From assembly GCA_031771865.1 (NCBI GenBank), contig JASISA010000027.1, positions 1,054,001-1,118,000 of the forward strand: a stretch of DNA of 64,000 nucleotides, given 5' to 3'. Shown here one piece after another: positions 32,444 through 44,121 of this stretch; the stretch's first letter is position 1; the number at the start of each line of letters is the position of its first letter. A program made the translations under genes and the position numbers. A model generated the notes under the pieces. That model had not been told where the DNA came from. It was given only the letters and a program-made list of their open reading frames with translations, and searched no databases. The DNA comes from Nothophaeocryptopus gaeumannii. Taxonomy: Eukaryota; Ascomycota; Dothideomycetes; Mycosphaerellales; Mycosphaerellaceae.

Positions 32444-32805
32444 TTTACTCCAAGACTTCTCGCCGACATACGAAAGCCTATCTTTTTTTTGTGGCTTTTT
32501 GCGAACGTCTATATCCAGCTCATATCTCGTTCTTCCTTAAACATAGCACTCCTTCCAATAGGGAACTACATGATTCAACTCACAAGGACGTGCCTGCATG
32601 ATCTGACTTGTGAGCGCGCGATGACCGAATTGTCACATGGCTTTTCCGATGACCTGAAATGGAGAAGACTGATGTAAAAAAGGGCAAGAGATACGAGAGG
32701 AGTACGAGGTCAATACGGAGTAGAGCGATCGGAGCTGCGAGACTTCCTCGACTTCAATTTCCTATTTGATCTGTCCTGTCCTGATTCTTCATAATCTCAT
32801 GCAAG
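32444..32805. other. Convergent intergenic region
   Basis: Between the reductase remnant (+) and the next minus gene. An 8-base T run lies near 32482. Nothing else seen. Confidence 0.3.
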
Positions 32806-33961
32806 TCATACTTCATCCAGCTTCACGCGTGTGTACATCTCATTGTACACCTCGACGCCGCTGGCGCTGCCCACGTCCTCCGCGCCCTCCGCGTGTACCA
32901 CCCCTTCCACCTCGGTCTTCCTAGTTCCGACTTCTAGTCGACATCGGATGCTCCGAGATCGTCCCCGTAGCACTCGGCATTGCACCTGAGTCCTTCCGAA
33001 CATGCGTGGTATCGATATGATCTAGAAATGGGCTATATGGTGCTGCGATGGTATACTCCCTCCCTCGCTCTTGACCGTACGCTGCTGTGGTGCCTGGCCA
33101 TTTCTGTTGCTGGTTGTGCATTCTCTCGAGCGGTTCGCCGACGACGCCATATTTTTCCCAGTTGACGTGGGGCATGCGAACGACGGTTTGGGGTCCAGGT
33201 ATTCGAGGGAAGGAGGGGTTGCTGTCTGTTTGCTGTGTGCCTGTGGCCTTTTGGGATTGTGATCCGGGTTGTGAGTCTGGTATTTCGGGTGAAAGGGATC
33301 TCTTGCCCTTATCTCGCGCAAGTGCACTGAAGTCCGCCTCCTCATCACTGTCCCCTTCTTCTGCTTGATCCAATATCGTTTGCATATCCCCAATCTTTGG
33401 CCTCTGCTCCCCGACCTTCCCTGTCGCCAGATCTTGTGCGAAGCTCTCCGGCTCACTCAAGGCCAGCTGCTTCAACCCAGCCAATGTCTTGATATCATCC
33501 TGCGCCTTCTTCTTCTGGAACTGCAAAGTACTGATCGCCGCTTTCAGCGCAATCGCATCTGTCGCATCTTCGCCGGTGAAAAGTAGGTTCGGAGGTTGAG
33601 GTATGTACTCATTTGCCGGGCCGCCTCTCATCGGTTGGTCTTGTGCGGGCTGTCTTCTCGGCTGTGATGCGTCTCCGTTCTGCTGCGGAGGGTTGATATC
33701 TGCCGGCGAAAATGTGAAGTTGCCGCCATTTCCAGGCGGAGGCACGAAGGCGGATTGGATGGTGTTGAAGACGGGAAACGCCGGCTGCACCTTAGGCGTG
33801 ATAGGACTGTATTCGGGTCGCACTGGTGACGATGAGCCGCCGCTAGGTCTCGTGTCTGATGTTCTCCGTTGGTAGCTATTGCCGTTTGTATTGCTATATG
33901 TATGCGATGTGTCGACGTTGACCGGGCGCGGAGGCGGGTTTGGGTGGTGGAAGGCTGACAT
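32806..33961 (-). CDS. Disordered hypothetical protein, about 367 residues
   Basis: Two exons on the minus strand, 33961-32986 and 32933-32806. The start is the internal Met of MSAFHHPNPPPRPVNVDTS; the 53 codons open upstream look like untranslated leader. The first half is Pro/Asn/Gln-rich and disordered. A likely folded core follows: NLLFTGEDATDAIALKAA, a helix QFQKKKAQDDIKTLAGLKQL, then acidic and Ser-rich stretches and MPHVNWEKYGVVGEPLERMH. A 52-base intron (gtgcaa donor, gactag acceptor) gives an acidic tail ending EVYNEMYTRVKLDEV; without splicing the protein ends in STRSRN at 32921. The spliced tail is the more protein-like, but the donor is weak. No family recognised; composition suggests a nuclear or regulatory protein. 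Confidence 0.58.
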
Positions 33962-34393
33962 GGACAGTGCGTTCGGGAGATGTGGAAGAGTGGTGAGGCA
34001 GCGTGCTGAGATGTGCCGTGTGTGATGATCGACGAGAAATAATTTTTGGCTCGCACCACGGCACCTTTTGCACTCGAGACTTGTGGCGTACTGCACAGAT
34101 GTTGGTTGTAGCTTTGGCAAGTAAAGTGTTTCAGGAAGCGCGAGGGAAAATTGTTAAGGGTACGTGTATTTCCTGGCCTGCAGGTACAATCGTGGAGTTC
34201 GTGGGGAACTGGAAGGACGAAGATGTTGAGCGAATTCGCAGCCGCACCAAAGCCCGCTCACTGCCCACTGCCCACTGCAGCAAGACACTACTTGCTTGAC
34301 TTGCATGGCGCGCAAAGGCCAAGCCTGTCTCACATGGCGACCTACATTCACTTGCCGCTGATTACTACTCCTTTCGTACATCTACATACTTCC
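33962..34393. other. Intergenic region
   Basis: Upstream of the disordered protein gene and downstream of NOP12, both on minus. No element recognised. Confidence 0.3.
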
Positions 34394-36212
34394 TCAGGCT
34401 CGCTTCTTCGCTTTGTAGGAAGCACTGCGTTTGGTCACTTTTGGCCTACCGCCACCCTTCGACTTGCCACCCAGCTTCAGGCCGCTCTTGCCGCCCTTCG
34501 AGCTCGCCCTGTGGCCTTCGAAGATGAAGCTCTCCGGCGCCTTGATACCTGCTCCCAGGCCGCCATTTGGTTGCGTCCTTTCTCGTGGTGGTTTGCTGCC
34601 GACGCTGTTCTTGGTCTGTTTCTGCATCTGAGCTGCAGCTGCACGTCCGAGCAGCTTGCCTGTCCGGCCCATCCTGGAAGCCTCTTCGCCAGTAATTTTG
34701 CGCTGATAGCCTCCGTTTGCGACATTTGGCTTCAGGCTTGGCCGCCCACTGCCAGCCTTTGCATTCTTCTTGGGCGCTTTCGCTCTGGTAACACGCAGTT
34801 TGCGAGGAAGCATCGGTGGAAACTTCTTCTCGTTCAGCAGAAGAGCCGCCTCGACCGCATTCTCGTCTTCGAACTGCACGTACGCAATGCCCTTGCCGAC
34901 TCGCGTTGTGCTATCTCGAATGACACGAACACTCTCAACCTTGCCGCATTTCATGAAGGTGCGCCAAAGACCCTCTTCAATATCTGAAGGTTCTTTGCCG
35001 CGTTTGCGCTTCTCGCGGCCGTCTTCCTCGTTGGCATCTTGGATATTGGACTCATCATCAACAAATCCAAGATTGCCCACAAAGACGCAGCGTCTGTTGT
35101 CGATCTTGGCAGGATGGGCTACCGAATCAACGCGCAAGTACCGCTTGAGCACGACAGTGGCGTTGAGACGCTTGCATGCTTCGCGCGCGAGAGCTGGAGT
35201 GGAGTAGACGACATACGCGTTGGTTGACTTAGTTGTGGCGTCCATAAGCTCCTTCTTCGCATAGGCGGCTTTCTTGGGGATGGCGGAAGCGTAAGGCGTT
35301 GAGCGGAATCGGATGGATTCGACTTTCGGCTTGGTCGCAGGAGCTTTTCCTTCTGCGAGGTCTTCGAAGAAGGATCCCAGGTGCTTGAGCAGAGCTTTTC
35401 GCGACGTCTTGGACGCAATGGCATCAGTCGAGACGTTGCCCAGGAAGACAGTCCGGTCGGCCTTTTCCAGCTCCGAGTCTTTGGCAATTTCCGTCTCGTG
35501 CTTTAGTGGGGGTGATGCTGCGTCTCCGTCGGACCCGTCGTCGCTGTCCTGTTCCACAACGACGTTGTTCTCGTCCGAAGTGGCATCCTCTGCCTCTTGG
35601 TCACCTTCGTCGCCCTGTTTCTGGCGCTTCGCAGTACGTTCTGCTGCGAGCTTCTCTGCGTCCTTCTCTTCTTCTCGCGCAAGCTTGCTCATATAGACAT
35701 CTTCCAGCTCTTCGCCAGCGTCCTTCCTCTTTCTTTTGCGCGGGGGCTCTGCAACGACTTCTCCTGAAAGCGCGGCTTCCCTCAGAGCAGCGGCAGGATC
35801 TTGTGCGCCAACCTCAACATCGGATGCCATTTCAATATCCGAGAACTCCTCGACATCGTCGTCGACTTCTGAAAGCTCGGCGTCGTTGTCTTCCTCATCC
35901 TCGTCCTCGTTCTCGCTGGATACCGCGGTCGCGACAGTCTTTTCGGGCACGGGAGCAGGCTTGGCTTTCACAGGAGGTTGCTGAACATCGTGTAAGTATC
36001 GCATATATCGCAAAAGAAGTGTAATGCTGCTATACCTTCACAGCGAATAATGCCGAGAGTGTTGGATCTGCAGTCTTGTCGTCCGCCAGCAAACTGAAGG
36101 CAGAGACTGCGGCCTGTTGTTTTTTCTCCTTCTTGGACTTCTCATCTTTCGCTGATTTTTTGCTCTTCTTCTCCACCTTGCCCTGATCCTTCTTCTTGCT
36201 CTTATCGCCCAT
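34394..36212 (-). CDS. NOP12: Nucleolar protein 12 (RRM protein)
   Basis: Two exons on the minus strand, 36212-36036 and 35980-34394, joined in phase 0 across a 55-base intron, giving 587 residues. Yeast Nop12 is a nucleolar RNA-binding protein needed for 25S pre-rRNA processing and large-subunit assembly. Order of features: Lys-rich N-terminus (MGDKSKKKDQGKVEKK), FSLLADDKTADPTLSALF, a long acidic region, a KRKRKD nuclear signal, a first RRM from RTVFLGNV, a second RRM from RCVFVGNLGF through GKGIAYVQFEDENAVEAAL, and a basic Gly/Ser/Lys tail. The acidic insert between RNP elements of RRM1 and RRM2 is typical of the family. The start is set by the conserved basic first exon. Confidence 0.87.
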
Positions 36213-36744
36213 TTTGGCCGACAGCTTGTTGCTTTGTAAATTTTCGGAGCTCGAAGCCGTTTTTGGAGGTTGAGCACTCTCAGAAGCAGGGTCCGTGCAG
36301 CAATCGTCGGCTGAATGATGAAAGCGCTGCTCGTCTCCTCTCTCACACACCCACCAATACACCCGACCACTATTACCCTTCTCGCTTAGCCATATCACAG
36401 TGGTCCAATCTCCCATTCTTCTAGACGCCAATACGTCTTCGATTTCCAACACAATCCTCGAGTCTTGCCCCGCCTCAGCTTTACGTATCCGCCCACCACC
36501 AGCGCGAAAACAACCTGGCTACACGATACCCACCTAACCCCTCCCTCCTCCGGTTTCCAGCACGACGAAAGAGCAGTTCATTGGATTTTACTCGAATATT
36601 GCGTGGCCACCATCGACACCGGCGGAGGATTGCCTGTCCTCGGCGGTAGGATGGCAGTGCCCGCTGCGCGTCGAAACGAGTCAACTCCCTCCAGTACGCC
36701 TCCACAGTGCACTCGTTCATGCCATATATGATTCAGGCTTCACA
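36213..36744. promoter_or_regulatory. Divergent promoter, NOP12 and Dep1-like gene
   Basis: A 532-base region between two ATGs on opposite strands. No specific element is named. Co-regulation is possible from the layout only. Confidence 0.4.
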
Positions 36745-39079
36745 ATGGAGCTTAGGAAAGAGAAGAGAGCCCAACTGACACGATTTCGCGCAGAATTTCA
36801 AGCAGACCACGACGCACCGCGCTCGCCAGTGCGCTCCGAGCACCCCCGACCTAGTATATCCCCTCTCAGTGCTAAGGCCTCACCAGTCGCAGTACGCGAC
36901 GCGATCATGCCAGAAATTGACACTGAAGAAGACGTGAGCGCAGAGGTAGCCCGGCCTGCCGAGGTCGGGGGCGACGATGATCGCTCCAGCAGCCTTAGTG
37001 AACCTGAAGACGACCCGGAAGAAGAGCAGCAGCGCAATGGTGCGAATGACGATGCTGAAGCATCGGAAGAGCTCTCTGCGCACCCATCCATGGAGGTAGA
37101 CTCGGAGGCGGAGACGGAGAGGTTAGACCAGACACCACACAGATTGCGAAAACTTGCAGAAGAGCAAGGGAAAACACCCAGCAAGCTGAGTCAAGCTGCT
37201 ACTGTCGATGATGACCTCTCAGATCCTCCGTCACCAATTCCGACAGGTCCTGGTGCCGCGTCTAGTACAAGCACCATTGAGACGGCCAGTGAGTCTCCCC
37301 AATACCTTCAGATCGAGGCGTTACCTTTCAGCCACGATCGCGAGACTGACACAAAAGCAGTAGCAAAGAAGCGGAAGCGATCAGACACTGCAGAGAGCTC
37401 TTTGAGCAGCGCAGAATCAGACCTCGGCGAGTCACCGCGCAAGCGAAGCCACAGCTCGACCGTGGACGACCAACCAGCACAAGACGCACTCGCGGACGAC
37501 CCGCAAGACCTGAACGACTCAGCAAAAGTAGGAGAATCGGAACCAGCAGAAGCGCGTACCACCTCCCCAGTCAAAGGCGTAAGAGGCAAGAAGGGACCTA
37601 AGCTCAAAGGCCGACCGAAGAAAGAGGCTGCGAAGGACACAGAACCGGAGCTTCCAGATGCATCAGTGCAGCCCGAAGAGCAGAGCGAGGAAGCTGCTGC
37701 GAAGACTGAGGAGGAGAATAAGCACAAGCCAGCTGCCTCGACAGCGTTTGAGGACCTGGCCAAGCAGTTTGCGGCATTCCGGGAAAAGATGTACAGCGAG
37801 AAGCTGGCGGCATTGAATGCCGAGCTTGAGATGCTCAGCCAGCCCGAGAGCAAGCACTTGGAATACCAGCGACAAGTAGCATGCGTGGATGCTCGGCATT
37901 CGAAGCAAGTCAGTGAGATCCGAGCACTGTACAAGTACAAGCGCGAGAGTCTGCATAAGACGACGCTAGGCGAGAGGAGCCAGCTCCATAGCCAGTACTT
38001 CCAATCTGCGCGACAGATGCGAGAAGACGTCATGCAAAAGCTGGGCGACGACTGGTACAACATACAGAATGAGAGACGGCAGAGTGGTCAAGAAAAGGAC
38101 GACAGCTTCATCTACAAGTTCCCGACGAAGAAGTCGGACCAGATCAAGCAGCAAGCGAAGTACAACCAAGAGGTGTCGGTGCTGAGCGGGGTTGCGAAGT
38201 ATGTCGGATTCCCAGCAGCTCCAGACATCGGAGGGGCAGAGGGGGACGCATTGGAAGATGATCTGAAGGCTATGAAGGTATGGAACCATCCTGTGCTGGT
38301 GTGAAAGACATTGGCTGACTGGAGACAAGATTTCGAAACGCATCCATCAATCGTCATCGCACCCGCAGCCGGTTTACTTTCCTAACCGGACGGGATTGGT
38401 GCAGCCGCAAAGCGAACGAATCGCACACGAGCAATTCATTGAGCAGAATCCTTGGGCGCGACCGCAGGGGCCGATACTCCACCATGGAACACCGAATCTC
38501 ACACATACCCCGGACTGGGCCGCCGAGCCTGGCGTTCACGGATCAAAGCATCTCGTTCGGAATGTCAGTGGCGGTGTACCGCGCGCAGGTAGCCCCTACA
38601 TGACACCGATGCCACAACGACGAGCGCCTGCGGATCATTCGAGCTCTGGCACAGTGCCAGCAAACAGCGATCCTGTCGAGACGCCCTCAAGCGTGGTAGC
38701 AGCTCCCCCGACACAAGATCGTGTCGCTCATGTCCCCTTTGGCAGAGACCCTGCATCACCGTTGACCATGCCCAAACACCGGCAGAATGGTCACCACGAA
38801 CTGACAGGCTTTCGAAACATATCAGGTATGTCTGGAGGCAGCACCATCGACGCGCCAGACTCCGCCGAGAAAGACAGAGAAGGCATGCGGGAAACACTGC
38901 CGAGCATCTCAAAAGAATCGTCAGCCCCCCAACACACTTTCGATACAAGCCAAATGCATCGACATCCTTCTGAGCCGAAGCGGCATCCGCACGAGGTGTA
39001 TGCCAACTCATCTTTTAGACCGCACGAAGGCGCGTATGGAACGCCGGCACCCGTGGCAGCATCAAATGGCCAGCCTTAG
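36745..39079 (+). CDS. Sds3/Dep1-family subunit of the Rpd3L-type histone deacetylase complex
   Basis: Two exons, 36745-38277 and 38330-39079, phase 0 across a 52-base intron with a ggctgac branch, giving 760 residues. Dep1/Sds3/BRMS1 proteins scaffold the Rpd3L (Sin3) histone deacetylase complex. The N-terminal ~330 residues are acidic and disordered, with a KKRKRSD-type nuclear signal and an AT-hook-like KGRPKK. The Sds3 domain is a long helix from about residue 333: AFEDLAKQFAAFREKMYSEK, then a coiled coil through HLEYQRQVACVDARH to DDWYNIQNERR. The second exon adds a Pro/His-rich tail with QNPWARPQ. The long acidic N-terminus favours Dep1 over Sds3. Reading into the intron would end the protein at 38304 with WNHPVLV. 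Confidence 0.8.
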
Positions 39080-39972
39080 TATGGCTGGCGCCATTACTGA
39101 AGCCATCAACGTGTATGTTGGACAACCATGAGTGGAATGAAGGGAGCTTTGCATAAAGCTACGACTTTGATCTATGTGTCTCCCCCTCTGATGATGCGAA
39201 GAAAGTGGGAAGCCATGAGTTTGGATTCATGTGGAAGCTTCTCAGCGAGCGGGCGGCGCAGTGCATTATTCGATCCGAGAGATACCCGAATGCTCTTTGC
39301 ATACATTCTCCTTCTTAGTGTAATGAAATGTCACTACTACGATTTATTGATGATAATCATGTGCTGTCCATATGCTTCTGAAGCCAGTGGCAGATCGTGT
39401 CGGTCCGTGCTGTATAGATATGGTTTTCGAGTATACCTTGATTGTCAGGCGATTTAGTACCCGGAACTCTGAGCTTGGCCTTGCAGCCAGACTCCGAATT
39501 CAATGTTGAAAGATGCTATACCTTTCGAGCCCGCGATTATGTAGACTGCTCTTTTTTCGCCCGACTTATTGCACGATTCTTAGGCTATCCCTTACCTCCT
39601 AACCCTCCTTCCCTACCCTATCCCGCCCTTACCCTATCCCTTGCCGATAGGTAATAAGGAAAAGGGAAGGAAAGAGAGTAAGGAAGAGAAGAGAAAGGGA
39701 AGGGAAGGGGAAAACTCTGGACAGTCAAGGTAGGCTGGTTCTCGACACGTGCGGGTGGACATACGCGTTGACCCCTTGATTAGCAGCTCATTTTAGCTTC
39801 GTCCACATCCACTCCTTGGCTGAGGTAGCCAACTGTCACACTCGCGGAACTGCTCAAAAGTTCCACACGCAACCACCACACTCCTTTCCTCATCTTCTTC
39901 TTTCCTGATTATACCCCTTCCACACTTTGATCTTGGCTGGCGACCGCAGATACACCCGCGACGTTGTCGAAG
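39080..39972. other. Intergenic region with polypyrimidine/polypurine block
   Basis: About 0.9 kb with no gene. Positions about 39590-39645 are almost pure pyrimidine and 39652-39713 almost pure purine, around a small inverted repeat (see the repeat entry). The last ~200 bases are the PMT4 promoter and leader. Confidence 0.45.
39590..39715. repeat. Polypyrimidine-polypurine inverted repeat
   Basis: A C/T-rich tract with CCTTACC/CCCTATCC-like units is followed by an A/G-rich tract. At the junction CCTATC and GATAGG pair across a 7-base loop (about 39633-39651), with CCTTACC and a partner GGTAATAAGG extending the stem. The strands could fold as a long hairpin or form triplex-type DNA. It might be a decayed microsatellite or a MITE-like remnant; no terminal duplication was found. 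Confidence 0.5.
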
Positions 39973-42384
39973 ATGTCGTCGTCGAACAGCTCGGTCCGCC
40001 AGCGCGGACCTAAAGAGAATAAAAGACCACAGACGCCGAGCACAGATCCTCTAGTCACGAATGGCAAGGTGCAAGAGAAGTTAGACACTGTCGCCGGAAA
40101 GGCCAAAGAGGCGCAGAAGAAGGATTGGGATCATCGCATCGCGTTTACTGTCATCACCATCCTGGGCTTCATCACCCGATTTTGGGGCATTAGCCATCCG
40201 GACCAGGTCGTCTTTGACGAGGTGCACTTTGGCAAGGTGAGATAGCTCTAGTCCATGATCTTCGCTGGTCGAATAGGATGGGAATACTGATCGGGCACAC
40301 AGTTCGCGAGCTACTACCTTCAGCGCAGCTACTTTTTCGACGTCCACCCTCCCTTCGGCAAACTCCTCTTCGCATTCGCCGGCTGGCTCGTTGGCTACGA
40401 CGGCAGCTTCCTCTTCGAGAACATCGGCGACTCATACATTGAGAACCATGTCCCCTACGTTGCATACCGATCGATGCCCGCCCTCATGGGAGCGCTCACC
40501 GTGTCCATCACCTACCTGATCATGTGGGAATCTGGCTACAGCCTCCCGGCATGCATTCTCGCCTCCTCGCTCATACTCTTCGATAACGCGCACATTGGCC
40601 AGACGAGACTGATTCTGCTCGATGCGACTCTGGTCATGTTCATGGCGCTGAGTGTGCTTTGCTATATCCGATTCTATAAGCTGCGCCATGAGCCTTTCGG
40701 CAGGAAGTGGTGGAAGTGGCTGCTTTTGACTGGTATCTGCATGAGCTGCGTTATCAGCACGAAGTACGTCGGAGCCTTCACTTTCTTCTCGATCGGTGTA
40801 CCGGTCCTGATTGATTTGTGGGATCTCTTGGACATCAACCGCACGCAGGGAGCTCTGAGCTTGCCTGACTTCGGCAAGCACCTCGCAGCGCGCATCACTG
40901 GATTGATCGTGGTCCCGTTCTTGATGTACCTGTTCTGGTTCCAGGTGCACTTTGCGATTCTGTCAAGGTCTGGACAAGGAGACGATTTCATGACACCGGA
41001 GTTTCAAGAGACGCTTTCGGACAACCTGATGGCACAGAGGGCAGTTGGCGTTGAGTTCTTTGATACCATCTCTATGCGCCACAAGGATACCAAGATCTTC
41101 TTGCACTCGCACGCAGACAGGTACCCGCTCCGCTATGAGGATGGCCGTATCTCGTCCCAAGGACAACAGGTTACTGGATACCCACACAACGACACCAACA
41201 ACCTCTGGCAGATCATTCCTGCTCAGCCATTAGAGGGCCACGGACACAAGGTTCACAACCACGATATCGTCCGATTCAGGCATTTGATGACTGACTCCTG
41301 GCTCTTGACCCATGATGTCGCATCGCCATTCTTCCCCACCAACCAGGAGTTCACCACTGTTCCATTGGAGGAGGCGAATGGCAATCGTTTCAACGAAACT
41401 CTTTTCGAGATCAAGATCGACAATGGCAAGGACAACCAGGAGTTCAAGACACTGTCATCCCACTTCAAGCTCATTCACGTCCCGACCAAGGTTGCCATGT
41501 GGACTCACACTACTCCTCTTCCGGACTGGGCTTACAAGCAGGCTGAGATCAACGGCAACAAGAACGCTCTCCAGACATCCAACACGTGGTATGTTGAGGA
41601 GGTTACTGGACTTCCAGATGACTCTCCACGTCTGGTCAAGGAAATCCGCAAGCCTAAGCACATGCCTTTCTTGAAGAAGTACTTGGAACTTCAGCGGGCG
41701 ATGTTCTACCACAACAACGCGCTCACTTCATCTCACCCGTACGCCTCCTTCCCGATCCAATGGCCATTCCTGCTCCGCGGTGTTAGCTTCTGGACCGAGA
41801 ATGCAACCAAACGACAGATTTACTTCATGGGCAACCCCCTTGGATGGTGGTTCTCCTCGGCGCTTTTGGCTGTGTTCGTTGGGATAATATTCGCGGACCA
41901 GATGTCTGTTCGCCGTGGCGTTGATGCGCTTGACCGACGCACACGTTCCCGTCTGTACAACAGCACGGGTTTCTTCTTCCTCCTGTGGGCTGCGCATTAC
42001 CTCCCATTCTTTATCATGGGCCGTCAACTCTTCTTGCACCATTATCTACCCGCCCACTTGGCTTCTTGTCTTGTTGCAGGAGCCATTGTCGAGTTTATCT
42101 TCAATATTGAGCCTCAAGAAGCGCAGAATCTTCTTTCTGGCCAGGCCATCGTCGACGGAAAGAAGGGCAGTAAGGCACAGGCCGCTCAACGAAGCAAGCC
42201 GATCCGCGAACGTATCGCTGGCCAGACTTTGGTCGCAACTTGGGCTGCTAGTGGCATCGTCGTTGCGGCCATCGTGTGGAGCTTCTGGTTCTTCAGCCCG
42301 TTGACATATGGAAAGCCGGGCTTGGAGGTTAGCCAGGTTTTGGCGAGAAAGTGGTTGGACTACGATTTCCACTTTGCGAAATAA
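39973..42384 (+). CDS. PMT4: Dolichyl-phosphate-mannose-protein mannosyltransferase, PMT4 type
   Basis: Two exons, 39973-40236 and 40303-42384, phase 0, giving 781 residues (the ATG is at 39973; the frame upstream has only a TTG). PMTs transfer mannose from dolichyl-phosphate-mannose to Ser/Thr of secretory proteins in the ER. The first luminal loop holds the catalytic Asp-Glu in VVFDEVHFGKFASYYLQR, followed by SYFFDVHPPFGKLLFAF and the NIGDSYIENHVPYVAYRS stretch, which fit the PMT4 branch rather than PMT1/PMT2. Central MIR repeats lie around FLHSHADRYPLRYEDG, LWQIIPAQPLEGHG and the following HSHFKLIHV-like segment. C-terminal helices include FIMGRQLFLHHYLPAHLASC. Subfamily choice is from memory of the signatures. 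Confidence 0.88.
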
Positions 42385-42964
42385 GCAAAGATGAGAGTCT
42401 GAGGACGAAGAGAGAGGAGTTTACGATTTTGGAAGAAAGGACCAGGGAGTGGGTTGGGCATTTCCAGCTTAGCGAGGTGGGCGTTTCTGAGGCGTATGCA
42501 TGGCATCTGATCCATCAGAGCGAAAGGAGAGTTGAAAGGGATAGGCGGAAAATAAACAGCAAGTGCTATACTACCAAAGAGACAGAAAGCATCTCCTCAT
42601 GACTGGGAGCAGATCAGATGATAATCTTGAAGGAAGAAGTTGAAAGCATTCTCTAATTGTGCTGAGCTGAGCTGCCCGCGGCGACCCAGGCCGTCGGGCA
42701 AGGATGTGGAGTACTTGACCTTGACCTCTATCGATATCATCGATACACCTCAACAGGATGAGTGAGACCGTAAGTCACCCATCTTCCCTACACGCTATAT
42801 TTCATTCCTTCACACATTCAAGTATTATCCAAATCCACGAACCTTGGCTCTCTCTCTTTCTTACAAAATCAATCACTACTTCATTCATCGATCCTGGAGC
42901 CACCTACCTATGAACGCGCCTGAAGACTGCAAAGCTCAACAGTCCATCTAAGACAACCAATAAC
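42385..42964. other. Intergenic region, PMT4 to racemase-family gene
   Basis: 3' UTR of PMT4 and promoter of the next plus gene, with a CT-rich leader from about 42840. No gene seen. Confidence 0.35.
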
Positions 42965-43768
42965 ATGCCGGCTCCTGTAATCGCAGACCTCAGGACAGCC
43001 TCCAAAATCGGCTTCATTGTCCCTTCTTCAAATACCGCCGTGGAGACACTCACACCGTCGATCCTCCAAAGTCTCGAATTGAACATCATCCCTCTCTTCA
43101 CTCGCCTTCGTGTCACAACACTCACAGCCGACGCCCAAACGAAATCTCAATTCGAACCATCCAAACTCATCGACGCAGCCCGTCTCCTCGCAGGTGCTGG
43201 TGCGGACGTGATCGTCTGGAATGGCACGAGTGGGATGTTCACGGGCGGCACAGCAGCAGACGACAAAACTCTCGCGGAGCGTATATCGAACGAAGTTGGT
43301 GTGAAGTTTGAGACGAATACGGGAGCTTTCCTCTCAGCTCTCGAGTTGATTGGAGATGGGGGCGCGAAGGAGATCTCCATCGCAGTCCCTTATACGGAGG
43401 ACGTGACGGCGAAAGTGAAGGCGTTTTGGGAAGGGGAGGGGTTTCTTATCCATGGATGCGAATCAATGTCCCCACCGCCGGCGAATAATCTCGAAATCGC
43501 GCGGTGTTCCGATGAAGAGGTCAAAAGCGTCGTGGCGAAGTCAATTGTAAAGGGGAAGACAAAGGCCGTACTGATCGCTTGTACGAATTGGCCGGGGACT
43601 CATCTCGCAAAGGATTTGGAGGAGTTCGAAGGGGTGGTGGTGCTGGATAGTATTGCCATTAGTGCTTGGTGGGCTGTTCGGGAGGTGGGGAGGATGGGGA
43701 AATTGGAAGTGGGTAGTAAGGTGGGTGATGGGGCGAGAGAATGGGGGAGGTTGGTGGGTGGGTTGTGA
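42965..43768 (+). CDS. Asp/Glu racemase superfamily protein (maleate isomerase/arylmalonate decarboxylase-like)
   Basis: Single exon, 267 residues. Two repeats of the Asp/Glu racemase fold can be followed: KIGFIVPSSNTAVETLTP at about 14-31, and the C-terminal half from KEISIAVPYTEDV. In maleate cis-trans isomerases and racemases two Cys face each other across the active site. Here only the second is present, Cys206 in LIACTNWPG. At the first position the loop reads VWNGTSGMF, with Asn86 where the isomerases have Cys. A single Cys with a GTS loop resembles arylmalonate decarboxylase, which protonates from one face. Substrate is therefore probably a dicarboxylate or malonate derivative. Cytosolic; no targeting signal seen. 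Confidence 0.78.
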   Translation: MPAPVIADLRTASKIGFIVPSSNTAVETLTPSILQSLELNIIPLFTRLRVTTLTADAQTKSQFEPSKLIDAARLLAGAGADVIVWNGTSGMFTGGTAADDKTLAERISNEVGVKFETNTGAFLSALELIGDGGAKEISIAVPYTEDVTAKVKAFWEGEGFLIHGCESMSPPPANNLEIARCSDEEVKSVVAKSIVKGKTKAVLIACTNWPGTHLAKDLEEFEGVVVLDSIAISAWWAVREVGRMGKLEVGSKVGDGAREWGRLVGGL

Positions 43769-44121
43769 CGGTGGGAGGATCAATGGTAGGACGTGAAAGT
43801 GTGCTCTGATATGAATGCGAGCTTTTTACGGTCGCGTTGTGCTACTGCCAGTGTAGCGTACTATTACAGCTATTGTACAATCTCGGCACCAATCATCGCC
43901 TTTGACCAGCATCTGCTGATGGAGACTGGGATGCTGGCTCTCTCATCCACAACACCATCCACGCTGTCTCCTATTCTAGTCCTATAAGCCCTATTCGACG
44001 CCAAACCCCGGCCGTTATCCAGATCAGTTCGTAGAGGTGGCGTGGTATCTCGCGTCAACGGAGCCAAGTCCGGCGCTCGTTCGCTTTGTCATTCTCCTGT
44101 AGTCAGACATTTCTTCTTCTC
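43769..44121. other. Convergent intergenic region
   Basis: Between the racemase-family gene (+) and the DUF6914-like gene (-). Nothing recognisable. Confidence 0.3.

Noticed and set aside
37308..38063. 251-codon frame antisense to the Dep1-like gene
   Set aside because: Ser/Leu/Ala-rich shadow of the charged coiled-coil exon.
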